Assembly (NCBI GenBank): GCA_027325115.1
Contig: DAHWFG010000200.1
Span: 1 to 12,208, forward strand
DNA length: 12,208 bases
DNA from: JAKBCQ01 sp021807585
GTDB taxonomy: Bacteria; Planctomycetota; Planctomycetia; Isosphaerales; Isosphaeraceae
Reading direction: 5' to 3'
Part shown: positions 1 to 7,127 of the stretch, piece after piece
Layout: each line of letters starts with the position of its first letter
Position numbering within the stretch: position 1 is the stretch's first letter
Made by a program: the position numbers and the translations under genes
Notes under the pieces: model-generated
Database searches by the model: none
What the model was told of the DNA's origin: nothing
Seen by the model: the letters and a program-made list of their open reading frames with translations, nothing else

Positions 1-366
1 CGGTCGGCTTGCGGCGGCGACCAAAGCCGCGGCCGCGCCCGTGCTCGCTCCGAAGTATCCCAGCGGAAGGTTTTGGGTTGAGGGTTCTTGGCCGAGCCAA
101 TCCGCCGCGGCAAGGAGCCGATCGGCGAGGAGGTTGATATCAAACACCTTGCGACGGTCGCTCGCCTCGTCTTCGCTCAGCAAGTCGATCAAGAGTGTGG
201 CGAGTCCCGCGTTTTGGAGCGATTCGGCGACAAACCGATTCCTCGGGCTGAGCCGGCCGCTCCCGCTTCCATGCGCGAAAAGCACCGTTCCGGCGGCTTC
301 GTCGGGTACGACGAGCGTTCCAATCAACGCACAAGCATCCGTCAGTATCTTGACATTTTGATCCAT
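1..366 (-). CDS. Alpha/beta hydrolase (dienelactone-hydrolase-like), C-terminus cut by window edge
   Basis: The minus-strand frame is open from an ATG at 366-364 to the window edge, giving 122 N-terminal residues. Residues 31-37 read AHGSGSG, the oxyanion-hole region of alpha/beta hydrolases, followed by RLSPRN. Residues 106-110 read GASTG, the nucleophile elbow with Ser108 as the expected catalytic residue, followed by an alanine-rich helix. This order (HGSGS-x-RNRFVA, then G-x-S-x-G about 70 residues later) is typical of small cytoplasmic dienelactone-hydrolase-like proteins, often found next to or fused with phosphoribosyltransferases. The acid and histidine of the triad would lie beyond the edge. 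There is no signal peptide. A GGAGGG at 374-379 on the minus strand, 7 bases before the ATG, supports this start. The natural substrate cannot be read from the sequence. Confidence 0.85.
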   Translation of the reverse strand, partial: MDQNVKILTDACALIGTLVVPDEAAGTVLFAHGSGSGRLSPRNRFVAESLQNAGLATLLIDLLSEDEASDRRKVFDINLLADRLLAAADWLGQEPSTQNLPLGYFGASTGAAAALVAAASRP

Positions 367-707
367 CGGGACGTCCCTCCATCTTGGCGACTTCTCGGCG
401 GCATCGGCCGACGAAGCATCGCGCCGATCCGGAGAGTCGAGTCGAGGTCTCGATTTCGATTGTCTTGGATCGACTCGGCGACGGGAAGAGCCCTTTGCGG
501 TTTCCGATCTCAAGCCGAGCGCCTCGCCGACCAAATCCCATGAATCGCATGCGATATGCACGACCGGAACATCGAATCGATTCAGCTTGATATTTCAGTG
601 TGGCGATATCTGCATACTAAATAAGTAATCAGCATTTACATAAATGAGATGTCAGCTACTTTACAATTGTTGGAATTTATCGGTCGATTTCGTGTCGAAT
701 CGGAATC
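367..707. other. Intergenic stretch, no gene seen
   Basis: The stretch lies upstream of the hydrolase and ends at the tRNA remnant. No frame reads as a recognisable protein. The part nearest the hydrolase is GC-rich like the backbone, and 595-690 is clearly AT-rich. Two perfect palindromes occur, ATCGCATGCGAT at 544-555 and GAATCGATTC at 574-583. They could be operator-like sites for the leftward hydrolase gene, but nothing else supports that. Confidence 0.5.
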
Positions 708-761
708 GCCCCCCATAGGACTCGAACCTATAACCCGCTGATTAAGAGTCGGCTGCTCTGC
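708..761 (-). pseudogene. tRNA-Lys remnant: 3' part of the gene only
   Basis: These 54 bases match 2537-2590 of the intact tRNA-Lys with a single difference (G at 751 against A at 2580). The match starts exactly at the base pairing at the tRNA 3' end. It covers the 3' acceptor strand, the T arm, the variable loop, the anticodon arm with the same CTT anticodon, and part of the D arm. It stops before the rest of the D arm and the 5' acceptor strand. What follows (762 onward) no longer matches and cannot form the acceptor stem. The one substitution also breaks a pair in the anticodon stem. It is therefore not a working tRNA. Its shape, a 3' partial duplicate, is that left by integration at a tRNA gene. 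Confidence 0.85.
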
Positions 762-1102
762 GGAGCTATAAGTGGTGTGTGATTAATGGGTTGCATCGCC
801 AACCGGCTTGGGACAGGTTTCCGTGGATTACGAAGAATCTCGTGGAATTCCGAGGGATTCTCAGGCTTTTGATGCAGCCGCACTGAAACTACAGGGATGT
901 GGCGGATTATAAGTTGATGGGAGGCGGCTAGCCGGCTAACTTCCGCCGCGGGAAGGGGGGCGTGCGATTGCTTGCGTGCAGCCGGATTATTTCGCGTAGG
1001 TCGGATCGGAATCCCCTTGCGGCGCGGCTGGGAACTTAGGATGATAATTAAGGGATCGGTATTTAAACCGGCTGAACATCTTGATACGCGAAAGTGATTA
1101 TC
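762..1102. other. Non-coding leader of the lectin gene inside the putative island
   Basis: No credible gene lies in these 341 bases. The tRNA remnant decays into unrelated sequence at 762. An imperfect inverted repeat occupies 835-860. Close to the lectin start are an AT-rich GATAAT at 1043-1048 and a near-palindrome CGGTATTTAAACCG at 1057-1070 (CGGTTTAAACCG with one inserted A). These could be promoter and operator for the lectin, but no good -35 box could be paired with them. Confidence 0.4.
835..860. repeat. Imperfect inverted repeat (possible hairpin)
   Basis: The left arm GAATCTCG (835-842) pairs with the right arm CGAGGGATTC (851-860), leaving a two-base bulge and an 8-base loop. No T-run follows, so it is not a standard terminator. 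The surrounding sequence is rich in variants of GGATT and GGAATT. A loosely similar stretch with repeated AGGATTT occurs at the other end of the island (about 2410-2450). A role in element ends or RNA structure is possible but unproven. Confidence 0.35.
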
Positions 1103-2287
1103 ATGGCTGCCGCAGCACAAAACAGCAACCTCGCCGGCTCCGGTATCATCGGTCAGAACCTCGCTTATGTGGGCGAAGATGGTCGCATCTACGTTCTATC
1201 GTTCACACCCCAGGGGAACCGATGGAGCCAGTGGGACATTATTGCGTTTCAGGCGAGACTCAATCACCCAATACCGTTCCCGATTCCTGGAGTCATGGTT
1301 TCTCGGGGCGGATGTCCGCTCGCTGTAATCCCGTGGGAACCGACCGGCGCCATCAATGCACTTATCTACATGGGCGATTCCAAAGGCGAAGTCGTCATTC
1401 AGGCGCTTACTTTAGAAATGCCGGGCATCCAGGACCCGAACGCCTTCAACCTCACACAACTGACGAACACCCGGAACTACCCCCCGAAGGCGAACAGCCG
1501 GTTGGTCGCCTTCACCTGGAAGAAGCAGCAATCCATGCACGTCATTTACGTCGACAGCCAAGGCCATGTTCGTGAGCTTTACCGCGTTGGATCTGGCGCC
1601 TGGTCCACTAACGATCTCTCGGCTCATACGGGCTACACAGGATTCAACGCGCCAAAGGATGGTAGTCCCCTGGCTGGATACGTGTGGGAGAAACAGGGAA
1701 CCGAACATGTGTTCTATATCGCTCAAGACAATAGCATTCGCGAGCTCTATTACGATGGCCGCTGGCATGCCAACAACCTTTCAACCGGAACCATTGGCGC
1801 TCCGCCTGTCGCCCGCAACAGCCCGTTAGCTGCGTACGCGGCTGAATTCGAGAACACGCAGCATGTTATCTACGTCAACTATAACGGTGACGTGCAGGAA
1901 CTCTATTATTCAAACGGATGGAAGACTGGCAATCCTCTCAACTTGACGGCCGGAGCTTCTAAACCTGCGGCAAACAGCGCGCTGGCCGGCTATGCAGCCG
2001 AGTACGAGAGAACACAACACGTGGTCTACGTTGACGACAATGGTGTAATGCATGAGCTCTACCATTCAGGGAATCACTGGAGCGAGACTCTGCTCCTCGC
2101 TTCAGCGCAGAATGCACCCCCCCCAAGAGGCGGAACGCCCCTCGCGGGATACGCTTACCTCTACGCAAATGTCGGAACGCAGCATGTATTTTATGTAGAT
2201 ATCAATGATAACGTTCACGAGCTTTATCGCCAAGGAAATGCATGGGGCCAGGGCGTCGTATCCGGTTCAATTCCCGTGCAATCTTAA
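1103..2287 (+). CDS. Beta-propeller lectin of the fucose-specific (AAL-like) type
   Basis: The 394-residue protein is built almost wholly of repeats of about 52-56 residues. Five clear copies of the core, such as QHVIYVNYNGDVQELY, begin near residues 145, 201, 253, 305 and 360. Each ends in an ELY motif followed by a Trp-containing turn. Several are preceded by an SPLAGY/SALAGY strand and TQHV. Two weaker copies (around NLAYVGEDGRIYVL and INALIYMGDSKGEV) lie before them, suggesting six or seven blades. This resembles the fucose-specific lectin propellers of fungi and bacteria and bacterial proteins with TQHV...HELW repeats. It should bind glycans on other cells or on self polysaccharide. The N-terminus (MAAAAQNSN) shows no signal peptide or membrane segment. 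ATG 1103 is preferred; a GTG three codons earlier is possible, and no strong ribosome binding site is visible. It is the only clear gene of the tRNA-flanked segment. Confidence 0.8.
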   Translation: MAAAAQNSNLAGSGIIGQNLAYVGEDGRIYVLSFTPQGNRWSQWDIIAFQARLNHPIPFPIPGVMVSRGGCPLAVIPWEPTGAINALIYMGDSKGEVVIQALTLEMPGIQDPNAFNLTQLTNTRNYPPKANSRLVAFTWKKQQSMHVIYVDSQGHVRELYRVGSGAWSTNDLSAHTGYTGFNAPKDGSPLAGYVWEKQGTEHVFYIAQDNSIRELYYDGRWHANNLSTGTIGAPPVARNSPLAAYAAEFENTQHVIYVNYNGDVQELYYSNGWKTGNPLNLTAGASKPAANSALAGYAAEYERTQHVVYVDDNGVMHELYHSGNHWSETLLLASAQNAPPPRGGTPLAGYAYLYANVGTQHVFYVDINDNVHELYRQGNAWGQGVVSGSIPVQS

Positions 2288-2535
2288 TGACCGTCGAACA
2301 TGACCACACTCAATACCTATCCGACGCTATTGAGGCGGAGATGCGGTATCCGGCTCGCTGCATGAGTGCGAGTCTGTGGATATTATTATAAACGGCCCGT
2401 TGCTGCTTTCCAGGGATTCGCAGGATTTCCTGTATTTTCCCAGGATTTCTCATGGCTTTGGCGCCACGGCGCCAGAATATTTAATTCCTTCGGGCAATTC
2501 TTCGCCGCAAATTCTTTGCCGGCTTGGTGTTACAA
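2288..2535. other. Intergenic stretch between lectin and tRNA-Lys
   Basis: No integrase or other gene is seen where a tRNA-inserted element usually carries one. A short hairpin, CTCGC (2354-2358) with GCGAG (2368-2372), lies about 70 bases after the lectin stop and is followed by TA-rich sequence, so it could end lectin transcription weakly. The stretch 2410-2450 contains repeated AGGATTT words, including CAGGATTTCCTG, a short inverted repeat. Confidence 0.4.
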
Positions 2536-2608
<73 letters not shown>

Positions 2609-2966
2609 TCGCATCGTCCTTGATTCGTCCAATCACCTTAGCATCCTCAAAGAGCGTCGACAAGTCGGATCGAGCGAAAGTTCACCCAGGATCGCATCCG
2701 AGCGCGGAGACGATTGCGAACGCTCGCCAAAATCGGCTCAGGTCGTCGACCTAAAGCTCATCCCCTCCACGATTACCATTCCATTCCGGGTCGATCACCA
2801 GAGAAGCCGGTTTGATCCCAATCATGCGGTTCCGGGCCCCTCGCCAAACGATCGATCGCGTACTGATCGATTTCTTCACCCTGATCGCCGGCAAGCGACC
2901 GCGGATTACGATACGCTTTGCCGAACGCGTTCCCGCGACGTCAATCATTCAGCAAGGAGCATACAG
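2609..2966. other. Intergenic stretch upstream of the rhodanese gene
   Basis: These 358 bases have backbone-like GC content with several CGATCG-type words, and so mark the return to host chromosome right of the tRNA. A 65-codon minus-strand frame (2948-2751) exists but has no recognised features. No convincing promoter hexamers were found. The last bases carry the rhodanese ribosome binding site. Confidence 0.4.
2954..2959 (+). promoter_or_regulatory. Strong ribosome binding site of the rhodanese gene
   Basis: AAGGAG ends 7 bases before ATG 2967. It fixes that start over the earlier in-frame and out-of-frame alternatives. It is one of the few textbook Shine-Dalgarno sites in the window. Confidence 0.8.
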
Positions 2967-3887
2967 ATGTCGAAATGTTGGTTCACTCCCCGAACGATTC
3001 TTCTCCTTACGATCATCCCGGGCCTTGCCAAGGCCGCCGTGGACGACAAATCGTCTCCCACGACTCGCGTCACGCTCGCGACCTTCTCCGAACTCGAAAA
3101 ACGCCTCGGCAAAGCCGATCTCCGCATCCTCGACGCCCGCACCAAGGCCGATTACGACAAAGGACACATCCCCGGGGCGGTCTGGGTCGACGTAAGAGCC
3201 GCCGAAAAGCTCGCGTCAAAACCGGACGGGCTCGTCGACAAAGCCGCCTGGGAAGCGTGGATCGCTCCTTTGGGGCTCTCCCCCAAAACCGAAACGCTTG
3301 TTTATGACGGCAGACGCCAACTCGAAGCCGCCCGTGTTTGGTGGCTTTTAAGCTATCTCGGCGTCGAACGCGTCGGGCTCGTCGACGGCAATTATCCCCT
3401 TTGGACCACGGAGAAACACCCCGTCACGACCGAGGTTCCCACAATCGATCCCAAACCGTTTCGCGTCGAGTTCCAGACCGATAAGCACGCGACTCGCGAC
3501 GACGTTCTCGCCGCGGTCGCAGCCAAGTCGGCGGTCGTCGTCGACGCCCGCACCGAAGGGGAATACAACGGCAAATCGAAGCTCGCCAAACGGGGAGGAC
3601 ACATCCCTGACGCTTGTCGATTGGAATGGTCGAACCTCGTCGGAACCGACGGTCGATTTCTCGCCGAAGCCGCGTTGCGAGCCAAACTCGCCGAGGCCGG
3701 GATCGAAGACCGAGCGGGATCGACCGCGATCACGCACTGCCAGGGAGGAGGTCGATCGTCGGTCGACGCCTTCGTTTTGGAACGTCTCGGCTTCAAAACG
3801 CGGAATTATTATCTCGGCTGGTCCGATTGGGGAAACGCCGAAAACACGCCGGTCGAAATCGATCAAAGATCCAAATCCAAACAATAA
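2967..3887 (+). CDS. Exported two-domain rhodanese (sulfurtransferase)
   Basis: The 306-residue protein begins with a typical signal peptide: basic start, hydrophobic TILLLTIIPGLAKA, likely cut after Ala23. Two rhodanese domains follow. The N-terminal one (about 36-150) has LRILDAR at 52-58, DKGHIPGAVWVDV at 64-76 and a YDGRRQ turn where a catalytic Cys would sit, so it is probably inactive. The C-terminal one (about 175-295) has VVVDAR at 190-195, GGHIPDA at 210-216 and the active loop HCQGGGRSS with Cys258. It ends in YYLGWSDWGN, like the WSEW of thiosulfate and 3-mercaptopyruvate sulfurtransferases. Such enzymes move sulfane sulfur to cyanide or thiols. The CQGGGR loop is neither the classic thiosulfate (CRKG) nor mercaptopyruvate (CGSG) form, so the donor is open. 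It stands alone, convergent with the glycosyltransferase. Confidence 0.92.
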   Translation: MSKCWFTPRTILLLTIIPGLAKAAVDDKSSPTTRVTLATFSELEKRLGKADLRILDARTKADYDKGHIPGAVWVDVRAAEKLASKPDGLVDKAAWEAWIAPLGLSPKTETLVYDGRRQLEAARVWWLLSYLGVERVGLVDGNYPLWTTEKHPVTTEVPTIDPKPFRVEFQTDKHATRDDVLAAVAAKSAVVVDARTEGEYNGKSKLAKRGGHIPDACRLEWSNLVGTDGRFLAEAALRAKLAEAGIEDRAGSTAITHCQGGGRSSVDAFVLERLGFKTRNYYLGWSDWGNAENTPVEIDQRSKSKQ

Positions 3888-3945
3888 AAGACGTAAATGG
3901 AACGGAGTTCGGTTTATTCGACGAAGACGAGCGCCCGCCGACCGC

Positions 3946-3956
3946 GGGGGGGGGGG
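3946..3956. repeat. G11 homopolymer tract
   Basis: Eleven consecutive G lie between the convergent rhodanese and glycosyltransferase genes. It lies outside both coding regions, so slippage would not shift a reading frame of either annotated gene. The length may be a sequencing-sensitive value. Confidence 0.7.
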
Positions 3957-3961
3957 CGCCG

Positions 3962-3979
3962 ATTCGTTTTGGAACGAAT
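3962..3979. terminator. Possible bidirectional terminator hairpin
   Basis: A perfect 7-bp inverted repeat, ATTCGTT and AACGAAT around TTGG, sits between the convergent stop codons (3887 and 4004). The stem is AT-rich with only two G-C pairs, and no clear T-run follows on either side, so termination here would be weak. The convergent position is the main support. Confidence 0.3.
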
Positions 3980-4003
3980 GATCATAAACGGCGATTTTCT
4001 TGT

Positions 4004-4807
4004 TCACCGGATGATCGGATAAAAACGCGCCAGCACGTTTGGCGGGACGCCGATCGATGCGAGGAACGTGAGCGTCCAATTCGTAAGCGTTTGACGGATT
4101 AAACCTTTCCGTTTCCAACGGCGCGGCGAGACCGAGATCGTCGCGCCGACGAGCGCCGGCCGACCCAACCGACGCAACGCCGCCGAAACAAAAACATCCT
4201 CCATCAGACCGATCTCGGGGAATCCGCCGACCGCTTCGAACGCCCATCGACGCATAAATATACCCTGATCGCCATACGCGATCCCCAACATTCCGGATCG
4301 GAGGTGAGCCGCGGCGTCGACCAAGCGGAATCGATAATCGCAATCGCATACTTTCATTCGTAAACATCCCCATGCGATATTGGGACGGCGCGCGACGCAC
4401 TCTCGGATCGCCGTGATCGCGTTCGGCGCCAGGCGACAATCGGCGTGGAGAAATAAGACGACGTCCCCCTTGCTCGCACGCGCTCCGACATTTTGCTGAA
4501 CGCCGCGGCCGCGGGCCGAGGAAAGCACATGGATTCGATCCGAGTCGATTCCGCAAGCCAGTTCGGCGGCGCCGTCGTCGCTCGCCGCGTCGACGACGAT
4601 CACCTCGTCGGGAGCGAGAATCAGAAGCGATCGCAACGTTTCCACGATCGCCGAGGCCTCGTTCCACATCGGTATGATCACCGAAACCGACGCCGCGCCG
4701 TCGAGGCGCGAGTTCCGATCGTTCCCGCCCGGCGGCGCCGAGGCCTCGTCCTCGTCTCCCCCTCCCCGATCCAATCGACGCGCCTCCGGACATAATGGAT
4801 CAATCAT
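4004..4807 (-). CDS. Family-2 glycosyltransferase, TIGR04283 type
   Basis: The 267-residue protein shows a GT-A fold. SVIIPMWNE (42-50) and EVIVVDAASDD (68-78) form the nucleotide-binding part. FLHADCR (119-125) holds the metal-binding DxD-like motif, and GDQGIFM (179-185) and LMEDVF (201-206) form the acceptor side with the likely catalytic acidic pair. The C-terminal SPRRWKRKG followed by a hydrophobic segment (TNWTLTFLASIGV) is characteristic of TIGR04283, the radical-SAM/selenodomain-associated transferase 2 group. Members are sometimes tied to arsenosugar or membrane-lipid glycosylation. Neither the partner transferase nor a radical SAM gene is nearby. The frame stays open upstream, but ATG 4807 avoids overlap with the preceding gene (stop at 4845) and sits after AT-rich DNA without a clear ribosome binding site. 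Residues 11-40 are a variable charged leader. Donor and acceptor are unknown. Confidence 0.88.
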   Translation of the reverse strand: MIDPLCPEARRLDRGGGDEDEASAPPGGNDRNSRLDGAASVSVIIPMWNEASAIVETLRSLLILAPDEVIVVDAASDDGAAELACGIDSDRIHVLSSARGRGVQQNVGARASKGDVVLFLHADCRLAPNAITAIRECVARRPNIAWGCLRMKVCDCDYRFRLVDAAAHLRSGMLGIAYGDQGIFMRRWAFEAVGGFPEIGLMEDVFVSAALRRLGRPALVGATISVSPRRWKRKGLIRQTLTNWTLTFLASIGVPPNVLARFYPIIR

Positions 4808-4844
4808 TATAGCATAAAATGAGATAATATTAATCCATACTTCA

Positions 4845-6170
4845 TCAATCACGTTCGCCGAGGTCGTAAAGATCGCGGGGCGAGTCGTGGAGGACGGCGT
4901 GGAGGATCGCTGGAACCTCGTCTTCTTCAAGCAGCCCCGACTCCACCATTCCGGCGATCGCGCGCGCCATCCCTTTTTTGACGACCTGAAGTTTACCGTA
5001 AGTCCATTCGGCGTAGTACGCGTCGCACAGGAAGCCGCCGATCTTCACCATCGGCGCAACCTGCAACCGAAGCGAAACGATCCGCTCGATCGTCGTCGGA
5101 AAGAAATTATGCCACCAATATCCCGATACATAAACATTTGGAAATTGGCGTGCGACGACCGCGGTCTCGTGAACGTGCAAGTCGGACGCGGCCATGACGT
5201 CGAACCGCGCGTTCGAGAAACGATGAAAAACGCGGCACATATCGCTTGTCCACGTTTGTTGATATCGTGGAATACTTTTACCGTCGCAGATGAAATATTC
5301 GGCGCCGACGGCGATCTGAAACGCCTTGCGGGTTTGATGATGCCATTCAAGAACCTTCCACGATACGAAGCGAACGAGCGTATCGATATCCTCATTTGAG
5401 AGTTCGGCGCGGGTTGAAGCGCGATCGAGAACGGCCTGGACGGTCGGCGATTCGGGCTCGACGAACCGTTGTTCGATCGGCAGGAAGGTATTTGAGAATC
5501 GCGTGCGGTCGGTCACGACGCCGGCGAGCCAGTCGTGGATCGCGGTTTCGAGCCGATTCACTGTTGCGACATGATCGCCGAAGAGTTCGACGAGGACCTC
5601 GTAATACGCCTCGCGCGTCGTCCTGCCGACAAAAAACGGGGTCAGATCGGTGGCGACTCCAGGACACATCAAATAATGCGCATCAAGCATGAAGAAGGCG
5701 TCGCGATCGACCCGAGACGGATCGGCGCCGCGATTACCCAGGCTCGTGACGAACTTCTCAATGTTGCATTTCTTTTTAAGGATCGTCGTCGGCCACGAAG
5801 CATCGCGTCCCGAGGCGAGCACGCGATCGACGAGCATCAGATAATTGTCGTTCGTGACGACGGGATCGTGGAAGTCGAAGAGATCGCGGAAGATACGAAA
5901 GAGGCACCACGACATCGCGGTGTTGCGGATTTTCGACAGATACGGGATCGCACGACGCACGCGTTCCTCGGCGGGCAAGACGGGGTCGAAATCGGTCGCG
6001 GGCATCCCGACGGCGCAGAGCTCGGTTTTCACCCAGTGGTAACTCATCAGCGAGGCGAGGTCGGGCGCCGATCGTTGATCGCATGGAATATGCGTATGCG
6101 GATCGATTTTGGGGGTTTCGGCGATCAACCGTTCGATGCGTTGGAAGAGGCCGGCTTCGGTTGTGAACAT
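4845..6170 (-). CDS. Uronate-isomerase-like metal-dependent enzyme of the amidohydrolase superfamily
   Basis: The 441-residue protein carries DPHTH at 23-27, the first metal-binding DxHxH of the amidohydrolase barrel. It then shows YHWVKTEL (44-51), KCNIEKFVTSL (134-144), SDLHVHET (329-336), GYWWHNFF (350-357) and FLCDAYYAEW (380-389), with Asp383 in the place of the C-terminal metal ligand. Order and spacing follow the glucuronate isomerase (UxaC) family, in which D-glucuronate and D-galacturonate are turned into ketoacids, and the length is close to its usual 470. The family's D-x-R pair after the last metal ligand is here D-A-Y, so the carboxylate contact may differ and the true substrate may be another sugar acid. 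No signal peptide is seen. ATG 6170 is the only start before an in-frame stop at 6216-6218. The glycosyltransferase follows 37 bases later on the same strand. Confidence 0.75.
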   Translation of the reverse strand: MFTTEAGLFQRIERLIAETPKIDPHTHIPCDQRSAPDLASLMSYHWVKTELCAVGMPATDFDPVLPAEERVRRAIPYLSKIRNTAMSWCLFRIFRDLFDFHDPVVTNDNYLMLVDRVLASGRDASWPTTILKKKCNIEKFVTSLGNRGADPSRVDRDAFFMLDAHYLMCPGVATDLTPFFVGRTTREAYYEVLVELFGDHVATVNRLETAIHDWLAGVVTDRTRFSNTFLPIEQRFVEPESPTVQAVLDRASTRAELSNEDIDTLVRFVSWKVLEWHHQTRKAFQIAVGAEYFICDGKSIPRYQQTWTSDMCRVFHRFSNARFDVMAASDLHVHETAVVARQFPNVYVSGYWWHNFFPTTIERIVSLRLQVAPMVKIGGFLCDAYYAEWTYGKLQVVKKGMARAIAGMVESGLLEEDEVPAILHAVLHDSPRDLYDLGERD

Positions 6171-6302
6171 CGGCGGCTCGCTGGGCCGGGGTTTGTGGGG
6201 TAGGAACGTCGTGCATCATCATGAAGCCGCCGCGTTTGCGGGTCAAGCGAACCACTCGTCGATAATCGTCGGGGCGGGAGTGCCCGTGAGCGATCTCGCC
6301 GC

Positions 6303-6308
6303 TATAAT
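6303..6308 (+). promoter_or_regulatory. Candidate -10 box for the UVR-motif gene
   Basis: A perfect TATAAT lies 48 bases before ATG 6357 in the divergent gap between the isomerase-like gene and the UVR-motif gene. No good TTGACA-like box is found 16-18 bases upstream. It is a candidate on position and sequence alone. Confidence 0.35.
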
Positions 6309-6356
6309 AACGATGAATTCGGAACGAAGGATCTCTTGAGAGCGGGATACGCGAGT

Positions 6357-7127
6357 ATGAGGCGGGATATTGATGAGGCGTTATCCGATTGGCCGTACGA
6401 CCCCACTCTCGGCGAATACCACGCGCGGGAAGTTCGCGCACGCGACGGCCGTCTGGTTCTTCAGGCGCGAATCGAACTCGGAATCCTTCAGATCGAGACC
6501 GAAGGACGCCCCGACGGCGTTCGCCCTCACGGAATGCCCACATATTTGGATTATTTACGATATCGATCCTCGAAGGCCAAGAATCGCGGGGGTTCGTCGG
6601 CGGCGGTTTGGACGATGTCTCCCGAGCACTGCGTCGAGGCCGACCGCGAATTCATTCAGTATTATCATCGCCGCATGGCGTGGCTCGCGGTCTCACGCTA
6701 CGACAAGGCGATCGAAGACGCCGATCATACGCTCGCACTCATGGATTTTGTGAATAAACATGGAATGAATGACGAATATAAGCTTTCGCACGAACGATAC
6801 CGCGGGCTTGTCTTGTTCCACCGGACGCAGGCCGCGGTCGCGAGCTCGCTCGCCAAAAATCGGCCCGAAGAGTCGATCGACGCCGTGCTTGAAGGACGCG
6901 AGAAAATCACCAAACATCATAAACTGTTGGTTTCATTGATGGAAATGGACGATACGCTCGACGAACGGATGATCGAGCAGCTCGTCCGGCTCGAGGAAAA
7001 AATTCGCGAGAATTACAGCGTCGGCCCGACGCTCCGCGAGCAGCTCGACGACGCCGTGGCTCGGGAGGATTATGAACGAGCCGCTGCGCTCCGCGATCAA
7101 ATCCGCGCGCAAACGAGCGGTCGCTGA
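6357..7127 (+). CDS. UvrB/UvrC-motif protein of unknown role
   Basis: This 256-residue soluble protein starts MRRDIDEAL. It has a conserved-looking N-terminal block of beta strands (AREVRARDGRLVLQARIELG, 23-42; GRPDGVRPHG, 50-59; TYLDYL, 62-67), then a helical region (about 95-220) with TPR-like helices around residues 105-130. Residues 226-251 (LREQLDDAVAREDYERAAAL and on) form a UVR motif, the helical hairpin by which UvrB and UvrC contact each other. The nuclease and helicase parts of those proteins are absent, so this is not UvrB or UvrC; the motif likely serves protein contacts. The arrangement resembles uncharacterised planctomycete proteins, from memory. ATG 6357 was chosen because the protein then opens with M-R-R-D-I. 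A TTG at 6336 with GAAGGA just before it is a real alternative that would add seven residues. Confidence 0.75.
   Translation: MRRDIDEALSDWPYDPTLGEYHAREVRARDGRLVLQARIELGILQIETEGRPDGVRPHGMPTYLDYLRYRSSKAKNRGGSSAAVWTMSPEHCVEADREFIQYYHRRMAWLAVSRYDKAIEDADHTLALMDFVNKHGMNDEYKLSHERYRGLVLFHRTQAAVASSLAKNRPEESIDAVLEGREKITKHHKLLVSLMEMDDTLDERMIEQLVRLEEKIRENYSVGPTLREQLDDAVAREDYERAAALRDQIRAQTSGR

Noticed and set aside
140..550. A 136-codon minus-strand frame
   Set aside because: It overlaps the alpha/beta hydrolase in another frame, and the hydrolase frame has clear catalytic motifs.
1094..1102. GTG start for the lectin three codons upstream
   Set aside because: ATG 1103 is the more usual start and neither has a strong binding site; the choice changes only three residues.
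728..1120. A 130-codon minus-strand frame between the tRNA remnant and the lectin start
   Set aside because: It overlaps the lectin start, ends inside the tRNA fragment, resembles no family and has no ribosome binding site.
2288..2535. A hidden integrase or excisionase gene next to the tRNA
   Set aside because: The frames here are short and lack recombinase motifs, and 248 bases cannot hold an integrase.
2751..2948. A 65-codon minus-strand frame divergent from the rhodanese
   Set aside because: No Shine-Dalgarno, no recognisable motif, and composition no better than chance in a GC-rich intergenic region.
3348..4793. A 481-codon minus-strand frame
   Set aside because: It is arginine-rich, overlaps both the rhodanese and the glycosyltransferase, and has no domain; it is a shadow of GC-rich coding DNA.
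6336..6356. TTG start for the UVR-motif protein, with GAAGGA nearby
   Set aside because: Kept only as an alternative, because the ATG at 6357 gives the expected-looking M-R-R-D-I opening.
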